The position numbers were made by a program, and so were the translations under genes. From assembly GCF_963678635.1 (NCBI RefSeq), contig NC_087066.1, positions 27,905,301 to 27,969,300 of the forward strand: a DNA stretch of 64,000 bases, written 5' to 3'. The notes below the pieces were generated by a model that saw nothing but the letters and a program-made list of their open reading frames with translations, was not told the DNA's origin and searched no databases. The DNA is from Symsagittifera roscoffensis (Eukaryota > Xenacoelomorpha > Acoela > Convolutidae). How positions within the stretch are numbered: position 1 is the first letter of the stretch; every line of letters starts with the position of its first letter. Positions 19,172-30,311 of the stretch are shown here, piece after piece.

Positions 19172-19623
19172 GAAATAATCCAGTCGGTAGTTAACTCAAG
19201 AATTAAATAACGTAACTAAATGAGTCTAATGTTTTATAGTTTTAACAATGAGAACGAGTTTATACTCTAGACAATAGTTTTCTTGTGAACCATTAGGACA
19301 CTCGAGTTGTCCACCTTTCCACCGAAGGTTCACTCTAGTCCAGTTCCGAATAACACTCCAGTCGCTATAATCCAATTCGTGGGAATGCTCTCGTCTCTGT
19401 CACAGATGAGACAGCTCTACTCTCGATTATGATAGTGATGGAAATTGCGAATAGCAATTTCCTACTGCTTTTTCTTACAACTTTCCCGCGTGTGTGACTC
19501 AATCGTTCTGAAATTGTTCTGATTTTTTTTTTCTGATTTTCAGTTATCGCGAGAAAATCGTGCATGACAGGTTCCATTCGAAATTTTGAAAAATTAAATT
19601 TCACTCCAAAATCAAGTGTTTTT
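19172..19623. other. Unassigned AT-rich stretch between LTRs
   Basis: No supported gene. It lies between the Element 1 5' LTR and a solo LTR. The first bases after 19171 do not continue the pol sequence found at the other inverted arm. Confidence 0.5.
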
Positions 19624-20028
19624 TGCTTCTCTCAAGGTCAAACTTCCAAATATGACCGACTGGCACAAGAGTTGGGGGGAAAGGGTTGATCCATCCTCGA
19701 TGGAGATGATGATTTTTATCTACTGAACAAAAACAATAGTAATATAATAAATAGTAGCCCTGTTTTTAGGAGTGACCTCGTGGTCTGGGGATACTGAGAC
19801 CCAGCCATGAGCTCACTATTTTTGCATGTAATTCAGTTAATTTGAGCGTTCTGGTCGAAGCCGGAGAACAGTAACGTTTTTGTCGACCCGATGTAAGAAA
19901 TTCCACCGAAAAGTACTGGCTTGGTAGAGACGGTGAAAAACATGCAAAGCTCTGTTTAGACGCTAGCCAGTCGTCTTAAGACTTAGTTTTGTTATCCGTC
20001 GATATGTATCTTCCGGGCGAATGTTACA
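19624..20028 (+). repeat. Solo LTR of the Element 1/3 family, about 405 bp
   Basis: Ends in CGGGCGAATGTTACA like the other LTRs and contains GGGTTGATCCATCCTCGATGG. Candidate ends TG...CA are flanked by TTTT on both sides, a possible 4 bp target duplication but of low complexity. No leader or internal sequence follows; the next bases belong to the 3' end of a LINE. It shares long blocks with the LTR at 46679-47025. Confidence 0.65.
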
Positions 20029-20036
20029 TTTTGGAT

Positions 20037-22064
20037 TTAATTTTCCGGAGCCATTTCAATTTTTCCTAGGTCAAACCACCGTTTAAGAGCATCATCATAG
20101 GTTCCATCCACATGCTCCAAACCAAAGATTTCGCTCAAGGCATCTTTCGCTCCTACTTCTGAGGCTAAGAAAGCGGGTAAAGCGAGTAGACGAGCGGAAG
20201 AAACGCCCAAGCCACCTTTGGCTGCCGGGAGAACTGCTTGTAAAAACTGGTTATCATCCATTTTCACGTTAGTGACCTTGCATAACGAATTTCTTAGTAA
20301 TTTATCGTAGCGTTCCAAAAAATCATTTTGCAAAAAATATAGGAGTTTTGGCATGCTAAAGCAATTTTTCAGGAGGTAAAAACCATAATGGGCGTCTAGT
20401 TTGTCAATGACATCCGAGATTTTTTCAAGCTCCTTAATTTTTTCGTCGAGCAATTCTTTTCGGCAAAGTTCGCCGATTGGAGATCCTAAAATGAGGAGTT
20501 CTTCTTTTGTTTTTATTTTTTTTGGGGCATATTTTCCGAAATTGTGTTAAAATTGAATTATACTGTGTACTAGTAGTCGGTCCCAAAAAACAAAGTTCAC
20601 ACTTCTCAGCGTTTAAGCTCAGGCCGTAATTTTGTTCCAATTTCAGAATGTTTTTAAGGTGGCGGAGTACTACCTTATAGTCGTCGGCTAAATTCCCATC
20701 ATCTAAATACCAGATGTTAATTTTGACTCCAACTGTTTGACTAGTGTATGAATTGTTTCCGCAAAAAGGGATGGGGCTTCAGGATCACCTTGCTGAGTTA
20801 CGTCTTCTGACATTATGACAGAGCTTCCGTAAAAAAGGTAACTAGGTTTACCATACGCGCAATGGGTGTAATTTTACAGTTCGGGGCGATTTGAATAAAC
20901 ATGGTTCAGCATTGTTTCTCTGTTTAAAGAGTTAAAGGCATTCTTAAAATCGAGTTTTCGTTGCGTTCAATTAGGTTTCGAAACGATTGCGCAGCTATTT
21001 CTGCTCCTCTTTTGGTACCGCATCCTACCTGTACGTTTCCGAAAAAATTTTGTCGCTCGGAGAGGGTCTTGCTTCCAGCGCATTTAGACGCGATACGTCT
21101 CAGCGTGTTTACTATGGCAATCGGTCTCAACCCTCCGTCTATCTTTATGAGGGCGATAAGCTTTGCGCCAAAAAAAAGGTCTTAATGGTTCGGGTATTTT
21201 GCCATCTCCAATGAGGTTTATCAGCTTAGTAAGCGATTTCAAAAAATTAAGTCCTGCACTGCCATTCGACTTACTAACAAGATCTTTAAAACTTTGAGGA
21301 ACTATTTTATCAGGACCTGCTGCTGATCCGTTTGGAAAGGACATCATCGCTTTGTATAGGTCGAAATCGGTTACGCAAAAACTCTCCAACTTTCTTGGAT
21401 TTGGAGCTGCAAATTTGGCTCGCTGCGGGTGCTTAGACAACAATTTTTGATAAAGGAGCTATTTTGTCATCCGAAGCAGCAAGCCTTATTCCTCCCTTTA
21501 CATTTCCTTCATCGAGCTTACTACTTATTAACTTTATTCTCTGCTCGAGGTCACTCAGAGGCGGGCTTGAAACTTGGGGATGGGGTTTTGGAAGTGACAC
21601 GTCATTTGCTCGAACTTTTTTATTAATCAAAGAACTCATGCTTGTGGTCTGTTTGCGTCCACTTCTTTTCGGTTGCTCCAAAAAACACAAGAAAGACGTT
21701 TAAAAATTAGCCATTTTGTAACATCTTCTACATTGTAGACAATGTCATTTATTTTGTCCGACAGACTTTCCGCCAAGGGAACACGCGAGTCTTTTGGTAC
21801 TCTCTTGAGTACTCGGACATTTGAGATGGCTGTATTAACATAATTGTCTAGCACTAAATCATTACATATTGTTGCTTTATTAACAGACTTTACATCAACG
21901 CATAAAGGACACTGAAACCATTGGGTTTTCTTAGAGTCGCTAAGAGAAATATTTACACAACTGATATGATACCAACTAGAACAACAATCACATCTAATCC
22001 AATTTATCAGTCCTGAAGGTTTTAAGCAATCTTTGCTTGTACACTCTTTGTTGTTTTTCCTCAT
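20037..22064 (-). pseudogene. LINE A: PHD-finger and reverse-transcriptase ORFs, broken
   Basis: Minus-strand non-LTR retrotransposon remnant. A PHD-type zinc finger opens the first ORF (ATG at 22064; CTSKDC, CDCCSSWYHISC, CPLC, residues about 8-55). RT pieces follow in several frames: GSAAGPDKIVPQSFKDL (about 21320), GLRPIAIVNTLRRIASK (about 21120), a VTQQGDPEAPSLFAE block (about 20800), the catalytic WYLDDGNLADD (about 20700) and a C-terminal GGLGVSSARLLALPAFLASE (about 20200). At least four frame breaks separate them. Known role of the family: target-primed reverse transcription. No endonuclease domain is visible. The 3' end meets the solo LTR at 20028. Confidence 0.8.
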
Positions 22065-22386
22065 CTTGACGCAGCATAAAGGTTAAAAAAAAGGATTTTG
22101 ACTGGACTTTAGGGGACTGAACTAACCCATGATAAGCGGTTAGTGGGAATTTTACAAATCAGCAAATAAAAAAAAGACAACTAAATTAATTTCAAATTTA
22201 AAATCGAATTATAAAAATCAAAAACAAGGAACAATCTCACCCGAGCTCAGTAGGTCCAGCGGCGCACCACCAGACTCCTCAAGCCAGTTCCAGTTTCCCA
22301 CCTCCCCCATTGAAAGCCACTTGACAGACCTGTCTCTAAAATCCCTCAGAGGGCGCTCCACATACAGGCACAAACATCAAACATAA

Positions 22387-22674
22387 CAAATCTATTTAAT
22401 AAGTTTATCACAACAATTAGGCTAAATTCTGGATCAAATTAACATGTGATTGTTAAATTTTATTTCATTTGACTACATATGAATAAAATACATCCAACAT
22501 AGACAATTCCATCATTACTATAATCGAGGAAGGTAGATTTTAATTGACAATTCTCTGGATGTAGCAGTAGTAGAGGCTTTATGGCTCATTGCCCAAGGGT
22601 GTGAACCCCTGTTTTCAGCTAGCATGAGTTTTTGATTAGCCTAATTGTTGCGATAAACTTATTAATTAGATTTG
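22387..22674. repeat. Foldback or MITE-like element with 39 bp inverted repeats
   Basis: 22387-22425 and 22636-22674 are inverted repeats, 37 of 39 bases identical, with a 210 bp spacer. The spacer is AT-rich and non-coding. It sits between two LINEs that point away from each other. It may be a small DNA transposon or a stem-loop in a LINE 5' region. Confidence 0.6.
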
Positions 22675-22679
22675 ATCTG

Positions 22680-23392
22680 GGAGAAGGACGAGCCAAGCAG
22701 AAGATTGCAAAGAACTTCAAGGATGACTGTCCAACGACTGGTGTAACATCTATTGGATGCGACTCTTGCGATTCCTGGTGGCATCCGGTATGCGTCAACC
22801 TATATCAAAAATACCTGCCTGTAAAAGGTACTGTCCGATATGCCTACCTGCTGTTGAAACTAAACAAAGTAATCTGCTGGATCAAGAGAAAACTCTTGAG
22901 GAGATTCAAGAAAAAAAGCAAGCCGTTGTTGCTAACGCGTATGACATCAAAGATTTTTCACATGCCAATCAAGATATCGGATCAACAGGTCAAAGAGCTG
23001 CGCCATCGCCTGACTTTGTTTGCAAACGATTGCGTTTTAAAGGTTTCACTGAAAGCACAAGCAAAGAGCCTTTTCGAAGACAAATGAATAGGCAAAACTC
23101 GGTCCAAAACCTGCTTCAATCTGTTGTGAATATAACAAGGTTGGGACGATATAGCGCTGACAGAAAAAGGGCAATTGTTGAATGTAATTGCAACAGGGAC
23201 GCCAAGTTAGTTCTCCACAAAGCTATTGCTTTCAAACTCAACAACACATCAGGTGTATTCGTAAGCAAAGACTTGACAATAGATGAACAAAATCTAGAAA
23301 AACAGGCACTGAAACAGAGATATGAACTGATTAAAATAGTGTTGACAAATCCACGCTGAAAAATGTTAATTTCCGCCTTCAACGAGATGGAA
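22680..23392 (+). pseudogene. LINE B ORF1: PHD-finger protein, frameshifted
   Basis: A PHD-like finger (CDSCDSWWHPVCVN at about 22760-22800, then CPICLP after a frameshift at about 22830) is followed by about 170 residues typical of LINE ORF1: a charged helix, then VNITRLGRYSADRKRAIVE, LHKAIAFKLNN and VFVSKDLTIDEQNLEKQALKQRYELI. This protein binds LINE RNA. The frame breaks again near 23360, where STLKNVNFRLQRDGTVI continues in another frame up to the Element 2 LTR. ORF2 of probably the same LINE resumes at 42690 beyond Element 2. Confidence 0.7.
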
Positions 23393-23400
23393 CAGTTATA

Positions 23401-24282
23401 TGTAACATTCGCCCAAATACTACACAGCGACGGAGCGTAGAAAAAGTACCTATTAACGACTGGCAGGGGTCAGTTACCTTATTTCCACTCGTTTTTCACC
23501 GTCTCGACCTTGCCAGTTGTTTTTCTGGTCTGTTTAGGGCTAAGTAAAAAGTTACTACTTTTAGGCCATCAGTCAAACGACTTTTGATCAGCTTTCGTTT
23601 ACATGCGAACACAACCACATAGCTGAGTCTCGGATCCTCAGGTTACGTGATTGCTATTAAAAACACGGCTCGAATACCCTATTTTATCATGTTTTTTGTG
23701 TGACAGTTCTATATTAAGTCCATTGGAGATGGATTGACCCTTTCCTCTTTCTAGCTACTGATATTCTAAAATATCAAATTATACCGGTGTTAATTCAGAG
23801 TTCTACGACATCCAAGTAGCTACAAAGTCAGTTTTATATAGTCCCTTCACATACAACAGTCTCTGGGGGACCAAGCCTCCGCTCCCGTAATCTTCCCGAG
23901 ATAACGCTGTTATCTCTCCAATTTGTGGCACGGGAGGATTCCGTGGAATATTCCTTCCCCACTGAAGCTTCCTTCTCCAATAAGATCCACTGCTAAGGTT
24001 TTTATCGCGTGTTATTGCCACGATAAGAGGCTCTGTTTTCTTTGTGTTCCCGCACGACCGTTTCTCACTATATTTGTTGTTTTTTTGTTTTTTTTGTCCC
24101 TTTCAGTAAAATGGCCGTCTTTTTCTATTTCTCAGAAATATTCACTCTTCGATCGAAATTTTAAAAATAAAAATTCTAGAATATTCCTACCCTCCTTCGC
24201 AATTTTTTTCGTTACTAAGGCCTTTATTCGTTTTTTTCTGTCCCGCCGGAAGGTCGCGCTGTGCCAACCTGGAAGAATGGCA
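23401..24282 (-). repeat. Element 2 3' LTR, 882 bp
   Basis: Minus strand TGCCATTCT...CGAATGTTACA. Direct repeat of 41779-42661. It has the family palindrome near 23720-23745 (CCATTGGAGATGG). It is more than twice the length of the Element 1 LTR, so this is a separate subfamily. Confidence 0.93.
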
Positions 24283-24297
24283 CATACTCCCCGGACA
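24283..24297 (-). promoter_or_regulatory. Element 2 polypurine tract
   Basis: Minus strand TGTCCGGGGAGTATG directly abuts the 3' LTR. This is the expected site for plus-strand priming. Its core 12-mer recurs at 29912, 32375 and 32459 in Element 2 and at 10142 in Element 1. Confidence 0.75.
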
Positions 24298-25054
24298 AGT
24301 CCCCATCAATGTCCCTATTGATCGCATAACACCCGGTTATCGTCAAGTAGTGTTCCAGTTCTCTGTAATCAATCTTACAAATCGCATAAGAAAATGAAAT
24401 TTATCTACTCCACCTCAACTCACTACGTGTTCACAAATGGCATCGTACTACATCTCACTGCCTTTCAACATTTTTACAAAATTTGCACCATGAGGAATGA
24501 CCTAGCTAAAATTTCTTTTCTGACTACTTACGTCACTTGCCATAAAACTTCTTTTCGCTCTTTGTGATTAAAAAGTTGGGACGTGGCACGGCCACGCACC
24601 CATTAAAATTAACTTAACGTCACTCACCAAGTATAATCAGTTATTTACGCAGTCCTTTCAATATAAAAACTAAGAAACTCTGTGGCTAGGAAAGTTATTG
24701 AGTTACTCACCCTTCTCGAGCGAGTTTACTCAAACTTACCATGTCGCCACACAGTGAAATTGTGTCTTACACAGGTTAAAAACTTCAGTCGTGTTTAAAT
24801 AGGTAAATATACTCACCTATGTTCTATATATATACATAAGTAGTATAACTAAAATTTTCTTTCAACAATTTTAACAATTGCAACAATTTTCAAAGTTTTG
24901 TTTGAACAAACTAAATCAAAAAAAAAGTTTAACAAGTTCAATAATCAAACTTGGTTGATTGGTTTAAGTTTTAACGCACAAAGACAATCAAGTTTTTTCT
25001 CCTTCTCTTCTTTTCTTGCTCACGTCTTCACTTGACCTCTTCGTTCCATCACCT
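24298..25054 (-). other. Element 2 3' untranslated region
   Basis: About 760 bases between the last ORF stop and the polypurine tract. AT-rich, no supported gene. Confidence 0.6.
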
Positions 25055-28000
25055 TCATTCCATTGCTTCTCCATCCTGATCTTCAGCTTCGCTGTCTTCT
25101 AGGACTTTCTCCAGCATGTCCATGGAGTTGCGGGCCGTGCCCCAACTCTCCTGTTCCAACAGCCTCGGTTTGCAACAAGGTAGCAGGTCCACATTCACCT
25201 TTTGCTCCCGGTTCCTGCAAAAGCTGTTGTGAAGACACAGGCTAATATTTTGTTCTAGGTCAGCTCTTAAGACTTCTTTCTTCTCCTCTTCAGTTACACA
25301 AGGCGCTCCAGCTACTCGCTTCATCGCCGTGGTGACCGCGTTTCTGTGAGTTAGGAATGCTCTCTTATAGGCTTCCGGTCCTATATCTAGCTAGAAAGAT
25401 TGATAGGCTTCCGTGTTCTTTGACATGTGACGCTTCGCGCGTTCATACATCAATGACGTCATCACTGCACGGAACCAAGGCATCAATCTTTGCCTTAACC
25501 ATATTCTTTCAATGGCTTTGGGTACTCTCAGAACCTTGCAGGTGGTTCTGAAAAGATCCAATTCGCGACTCATCTTCACGTTGCTCAGCTGCTCAGGAGT
25601 CGGCACGGCCGTCTCCTATTCACTTGTGTCAGCGTTAGCCTCCAACCATCTCACTGCCAGCATGGCACTAACCACCACGATTGACACCTGTTGATTCTGA
25701 TCGGGCAACCCCGTAGAGTACAACTCCTCCACGTCCCATGCTAGCATCAGATTCCCGCGTTTGGGGTACCACAACGTCTGCGCCAAGCAGTGGCAAGGAT
25801 ACTCCCCATGGGTTCTCACTATGTTCCTTCGGGTCCGATACCCTGAGGCTCCCAGCAACGGTTCCACCTCCATCATAATTCTGTGTAAATCGTCTTTCTC
25901 TTCTTGGTGGGAAATTCAGTGGGTAACGCTCCACTCGCTTTCTGCTTTTGGAACTCTCTCACATTACCTTCGTTCAGTCTCAGGAACTCTTCACCCACTA
26001 CACCTTGCAACTCGCCTTCAGATCTCTTCGGGACTGCCCGAAAGATCTTCGCCAACAAATCATATGACCTACCCCACATTCTGGCCAACCTCACGCACTT
26101 TGGCACAGAGAAAAGTTGGTCAATCAACACCTGCTGCGTCCTCGCATCAATCACCACCATGTGTGTAGGATACCTACTTTTGCAATATGGCGCGGAGCTT
26201 GAACCCACCAGATATTTTGAACTAGTAGATTTATGATAGGCTTCACTATCCTTCAGATTCATTACGTTTTCCAGGACTTCTCGCCAGCCTCCGATCTTCT
26301 GCTCTGTCTGCAATGCTCCAGAGAATACTTCCACGCTGAGGGACGTCACTAGCTCATGGGCACGCTCCAGGCGCTCAAGCGATTCTATCGAACTCATCAT
26401 GCTACAAAATCCCAAAGCTGTGGTCAAGTTTAAATCTGTCACCCCATGACAGTCCGCGACCAACTCCATGCCACTCTTATCCGACATGCTCAATCTTCCG
26501 TACAATCGTGCCAGTTGTCGATGCTGCTCGCTCATCGTAATCAGGCAGTGTCTCAAGTTGCAAACATGTCCTTCCATCCCACTATGTTGAGCCAAACAGG
26601 TGCCTTGCTTCAACCAATTGCTCGATGGACTTTCCTCGGATAGCTCCGTGGATGGGTTGCTCTTCCGCTTCGTCATCCTCATGGCCAGCAGATGGTGTAT
26701 CATTAGAATGGCGTTAGAATGGGGACACCAAGAAGGCTTCATGAGCTCCCACATGGTTACTAGGCTGGTTTTCAAGGGACCGTCCCAAGAACCACAATCA
26801 AATCTCACTTGCCCCTTCAGCTCGGGAACCGAGGGTTCGACCACTCTTTTTTCTAAAATAATTTCCAGCTTGGGTTGTTCCACCATCAGCATTCCAGTTT
26901 CCTTAATCCGTTCGACCCAGAAATTGAGCACTATGACTTGCTCATAGTCGAAGTACGCTTCCATGGCTTCTTCATTCACGAAGGGATTATACGCCATCCC
27001 CGGTATGCCAGACACATATTGGAATGACTTCAGTTTCCCTAGTGTTGCAAAGTCTTTTTGTCCCCTGACTGTTTCAATCAACTCCCGGCTCACTTTCAAT
27101 TCTTTGTTGGAATACCTTCTCACTTCTTCCAACTTGCGATAGCTCTCCATTTCATTCGACTCCCTTATTGGTACAATCAACGGCATATCCTGATACAGTT
27201 CCAGGAGTGCCCTGAGGAAATTTTTTTCGCAGTCAACTCCCTTTTGCCGAATGATCTTTATGCATTCTCCCAAAACAGGAGTGGAGATACGATCCACCAC
27301 GAACCTGACAAAGCAAAGGGCATCCTTACGCTTTGCCGAGACTATCGCAGAATCGTCTTTTGAAGTCAACGCTCGCAGGGCTTCCATCAACTCCAGCTCC
27401 TGTTCCTTTGATTTCAAATCATTACTAGCTTCATATTCCGCCTTCTTGATGCCCATCAAGCACCAAGCCAACCGTACTTGCAGGTCAGTTCTCGTGCAAG
27501 GATGAGCCAGGTACGCTGCCATCGTCGCAGGTGCACGCATCGTCTCGTCGAAGTATCTTTGGAGGGTCGCCCTCCAAGAGATTTCCAGTAGTTTTTCCAG
27601 CCCGATTTCGTTCGCCTCTGAGGACATTACCGTGCCGTATTCTTTCGGATTCAAGTTAGAATTCTCCGTTAGCCCTTTCAGATATTCCTGCATGGCTCGC
27701 TTCTCGCTCCAAGCCATCAGGTGCCCTCTCGCGGAGTTTCTTGCCTTCAACATCTCCACATAACCCCCTGCTGGATCTCCCACGTGGACCGATTCCGGCA
27801 CAGTGACTCGACTGTACTCGACCACGTCGAGTTGTCCCTCCAGTTTCATCCGGGCCATGTTGGTTCGCGACGGCCTGTAATCTTCAAGTCCTCCAGATCC
27901 ACACTGACTGATGATCTCCATTTTTAGCTTAGTGTCTGCTAGGGCTCGTGCAGTCTTCTTTGATTTTGTGGCTGTCGTGGTCAGACCTGCCAAGAGCATA

Positions 28001-28989
28001 GGTGGTATCAGGTTCTCTTTTTCTCCCCCGGTCAACGTCGCACCATCTCCTTGCCGCTCTCGCCTGAATGACCTGCGCTCGTCAAAGAGGCCACAACTGC
28101 GCTGGCTCTTGACTTCACCACTCTGGTTCACGGCTCGACTTCCTGTCTTCCCTTTCAGCCGCTTCAGCCCCTTTCTGGCTCGTCTAACGGGTAATTTCTT
28201 TGTGACCTGCTGATCATCGGCACTGTCTTCTGTAACTGACTCGGTCAGAACATCAGACTCCACGGAGCTCATTATTTTCTCCAGGACCTCACGCATGATG
28301 GGTTGGTTCAATCTCACCTTCATTATGGACTGCGTCCCATATCGTCGTATCAAGTCCCATGACCTCTCCATGAAGTTCACTCGGCTCCAGGTTGCTCCTG
28401 TCTTGCTTTCTAGTTCACTTTGGTATCTCTCCCATTCCTCTTCCGGTAGCGTACTCAGGAAGGATACCCTCATCGACTCTTCATTTTTTCTCCTCCTCGG
28501 TGACTCATGGAGCAATCTTTGTGGATCCCTACTTCGACACTCTCTCGCCTGACTTATTGGGTCCATCGGGGGTAAGTCGGCCGACGCCTCCTTTGTAGGG
28601 GACATGAAAGACGATGGCGTCATCAGCAATAGATTCCCATCGACTTCCCCATCGTCGTCTTCACTGAACCGGTATTCTAGCAAGTCTCTCTCCAACGCTC
28701 CTAGATCCGTCTCACCCGGTTTTTCCGTCTTTCCCCTGATGTCGTCATCGTCTTGATCCATCAATTTATCGTCATTTGCATCAGGTTTCGGCTTAGGTCC
28801 TGAAGGGCCTTGTCGTGTGTCTATGCCCGAGTCCGGCCGCGCCGGTATGGTCATGTCTCCTGCGTGATAAAACAATTCATCGTTCACCAGGAATTCTACG
28901 GACTCCTCGCCATGTGGTGCCAGGTCCTCTATCGTTATGTCTGAGCCTCCTCTGCACTCCTTTGCCACTTCCAGCATCACTACTTTCAC
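25055..28989 (-). pseudogene. Element 2 fused ORF-B/ORF-C homolog, broken at its C-terminus
   Basis: A 1038-codon frame (28989-25873) is continued by pieces at 25876-25616, 25606-25391 and 25324-25055 after one frameshift and two stops. Residues about 1-250 correspond to the second half of Element 1 ORF-B, including a helical FLSTLPEEEWERYQ segment. From about residue 335 (PPMLLAGLTTTATKSKKT) it corresponds to ORF-C from its start. In Element 1 these are separate overlapping ORFs, while here they are one frame. A TGA in another frame lies just before the ORF-C-like ATG, so a small indel probably joined them. Conserved blocks are YQYVSGIPGMAYNPF, KCVRLARM, CHCLAQTLWYP, LTHRNA and LHNSFC. Function unknown. 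Confidence 0.8.
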
Positions 28990-29304
28990 TTCTCCTGACC
29001 ACTTCAGTCATACACCTCGTTCTTCTATAAATTTAGCACCAAGGTGGATCGTCCACCTGTATCTGTGTCAGGGTAGCACAAATGAGCGCTGTCACCTTGA
29101 TGACCTGGAGTATTCTAGGTCTTTTTTGATACAAAACATAAAACATATCATAACAATAACATAACACATAAACATCACACATCTACACTATCACATAAAA
29201 ACATAATCCTTAATAATGTACCTAAAACCTACTCCTAATCTAAACTTGACACTAATTCTTCTCAAGTGAACTTGATAAAAACCACTTATTGCCGAACGCA
29301 GTTC
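28990..29304 (-). other. Deletion junction between macro-like domain and ORF-B/C in Element 2
   Basis: About 315 AT-rich non-coding bases where Element 1 has the gap, the whole SGNH ORF and the first half of ORF-B. A deletion of roughly 5 kb is inferred by comparison. No repeats mark the junction by eye. Confidence 0.6.
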
Positions 29305-30291
29305 CTAGCATATGCTCAGATAGTATTTTTTATGTAAGTAAACCTCTATGTCAGTTTCTGAAAATATCACATGTACAAGGGCGTACAACTCTCTCGGATG
29401 TAGCTTTCCCCTATTAGGATCATATACTGGTAACGAGAGAGAGGTCACTCCTCTCTCAACCAGAAAATCCCTAAGTCGAGTCAAGGCCAATACCAAGCTC
29501 TCTGGATCTACGTGTTGCCTATCAGTGGCCTTAGTAAACAGGAAACACAAATATTTCCCTGGTATCTGTGATGCAACAGGGGGCAGCGCTATCATCCCTC
29601 CCACAACAGGCCTCTGTTTCCATAAAAATTCGATGTTCTTATACTCTCTTTTGAAATCAGCCGCTAGTTTTGTTTTGAAGCTTACGACCGCGGTTATCGC
29701 TATAGCACATGTGCGTTCCGTGAGTATGAAATCGCTGTCAGTTATGACGATATTGTTTGAATAATTGTTCAGTAGGTCAAATTACAATTCAAAAATTCGT
29801 CCAAAAGGTGGTTCTCTAGCATTCTTGCCCTCTGTCTCTAGTTCTCCGGTTTCCCTTGCCGATTTCAATTTTTTTATTATCAAATTTTCGGTGTGGGTGA
29901 GTCCTATCCCCACTCCCCGGACAAAAATATCCATCGACGTCCCCGTCGATCGCCCAAAGTCTAGGAGATCGAGGTTGGATTGTGGAACACGTTGAGGACC
30001 ATCTGGGGCGACCCAGTTGGACTCGGTATTGTCATGACTGACGTATTTGATGCCGTCTTTATCGACGTCCTGAATCGTCACGATTGTCTCTTTTGGATCT
30101 GTCGGCAGATCATGGAGCCACTCGAGCACCCGCAAGTTCGTTAGTTCTTGCTCATGAGTCTGTTCCGCTTCTGGCTCGAACTCCACTTCCGGTTCTGATC
30201 GATCGTCGATCCAATCTTGATCCATGTCATTCACCAAGTCGATTTCTTCTAGCACCGCCACTTCGTCCAGTCTTACCAGCGAGTCCATCAT
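29305..30291 (-). pseudogene. Element 2 pol tail with macro-like domain, frameshifted
   Basis: First piece 30291-29782 has the acidic linker and the conserved IFVRGVGIGLTHTENL block. Sequence between 29782 and 29604 continues the domain in another frame (a TEL-x-A-x-AITAVVSFKTKLAADFK-like start is readable). The last piece, 29604-29305, has GMIALPP, KYLCFLFTK, LALTRLRDFLVERGV, LPVYDPNRGKL and VIFSETDIEVYLHKK. It is clearly the counterpart of the Element 1 domain at 9556-10969. Conservation of both ends despite DNA divergence supports a real protein module in the family. Confidence 0.75.
29912..29923 (-). promoter_or_regulatory. Candidate central polypurine tract (Element 2, pol tail)
   Basis: TGTCCGGGGAGT followed by GGGG on the minus strand, at the same codons as 10142-10153 in Element 1. 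It matches the tract beside the 3' LTR at 24286-24297. Confidence 0.5.
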
Positions 30292-30311
30292 ATCACTTAC
30301 AACTATCCTGT

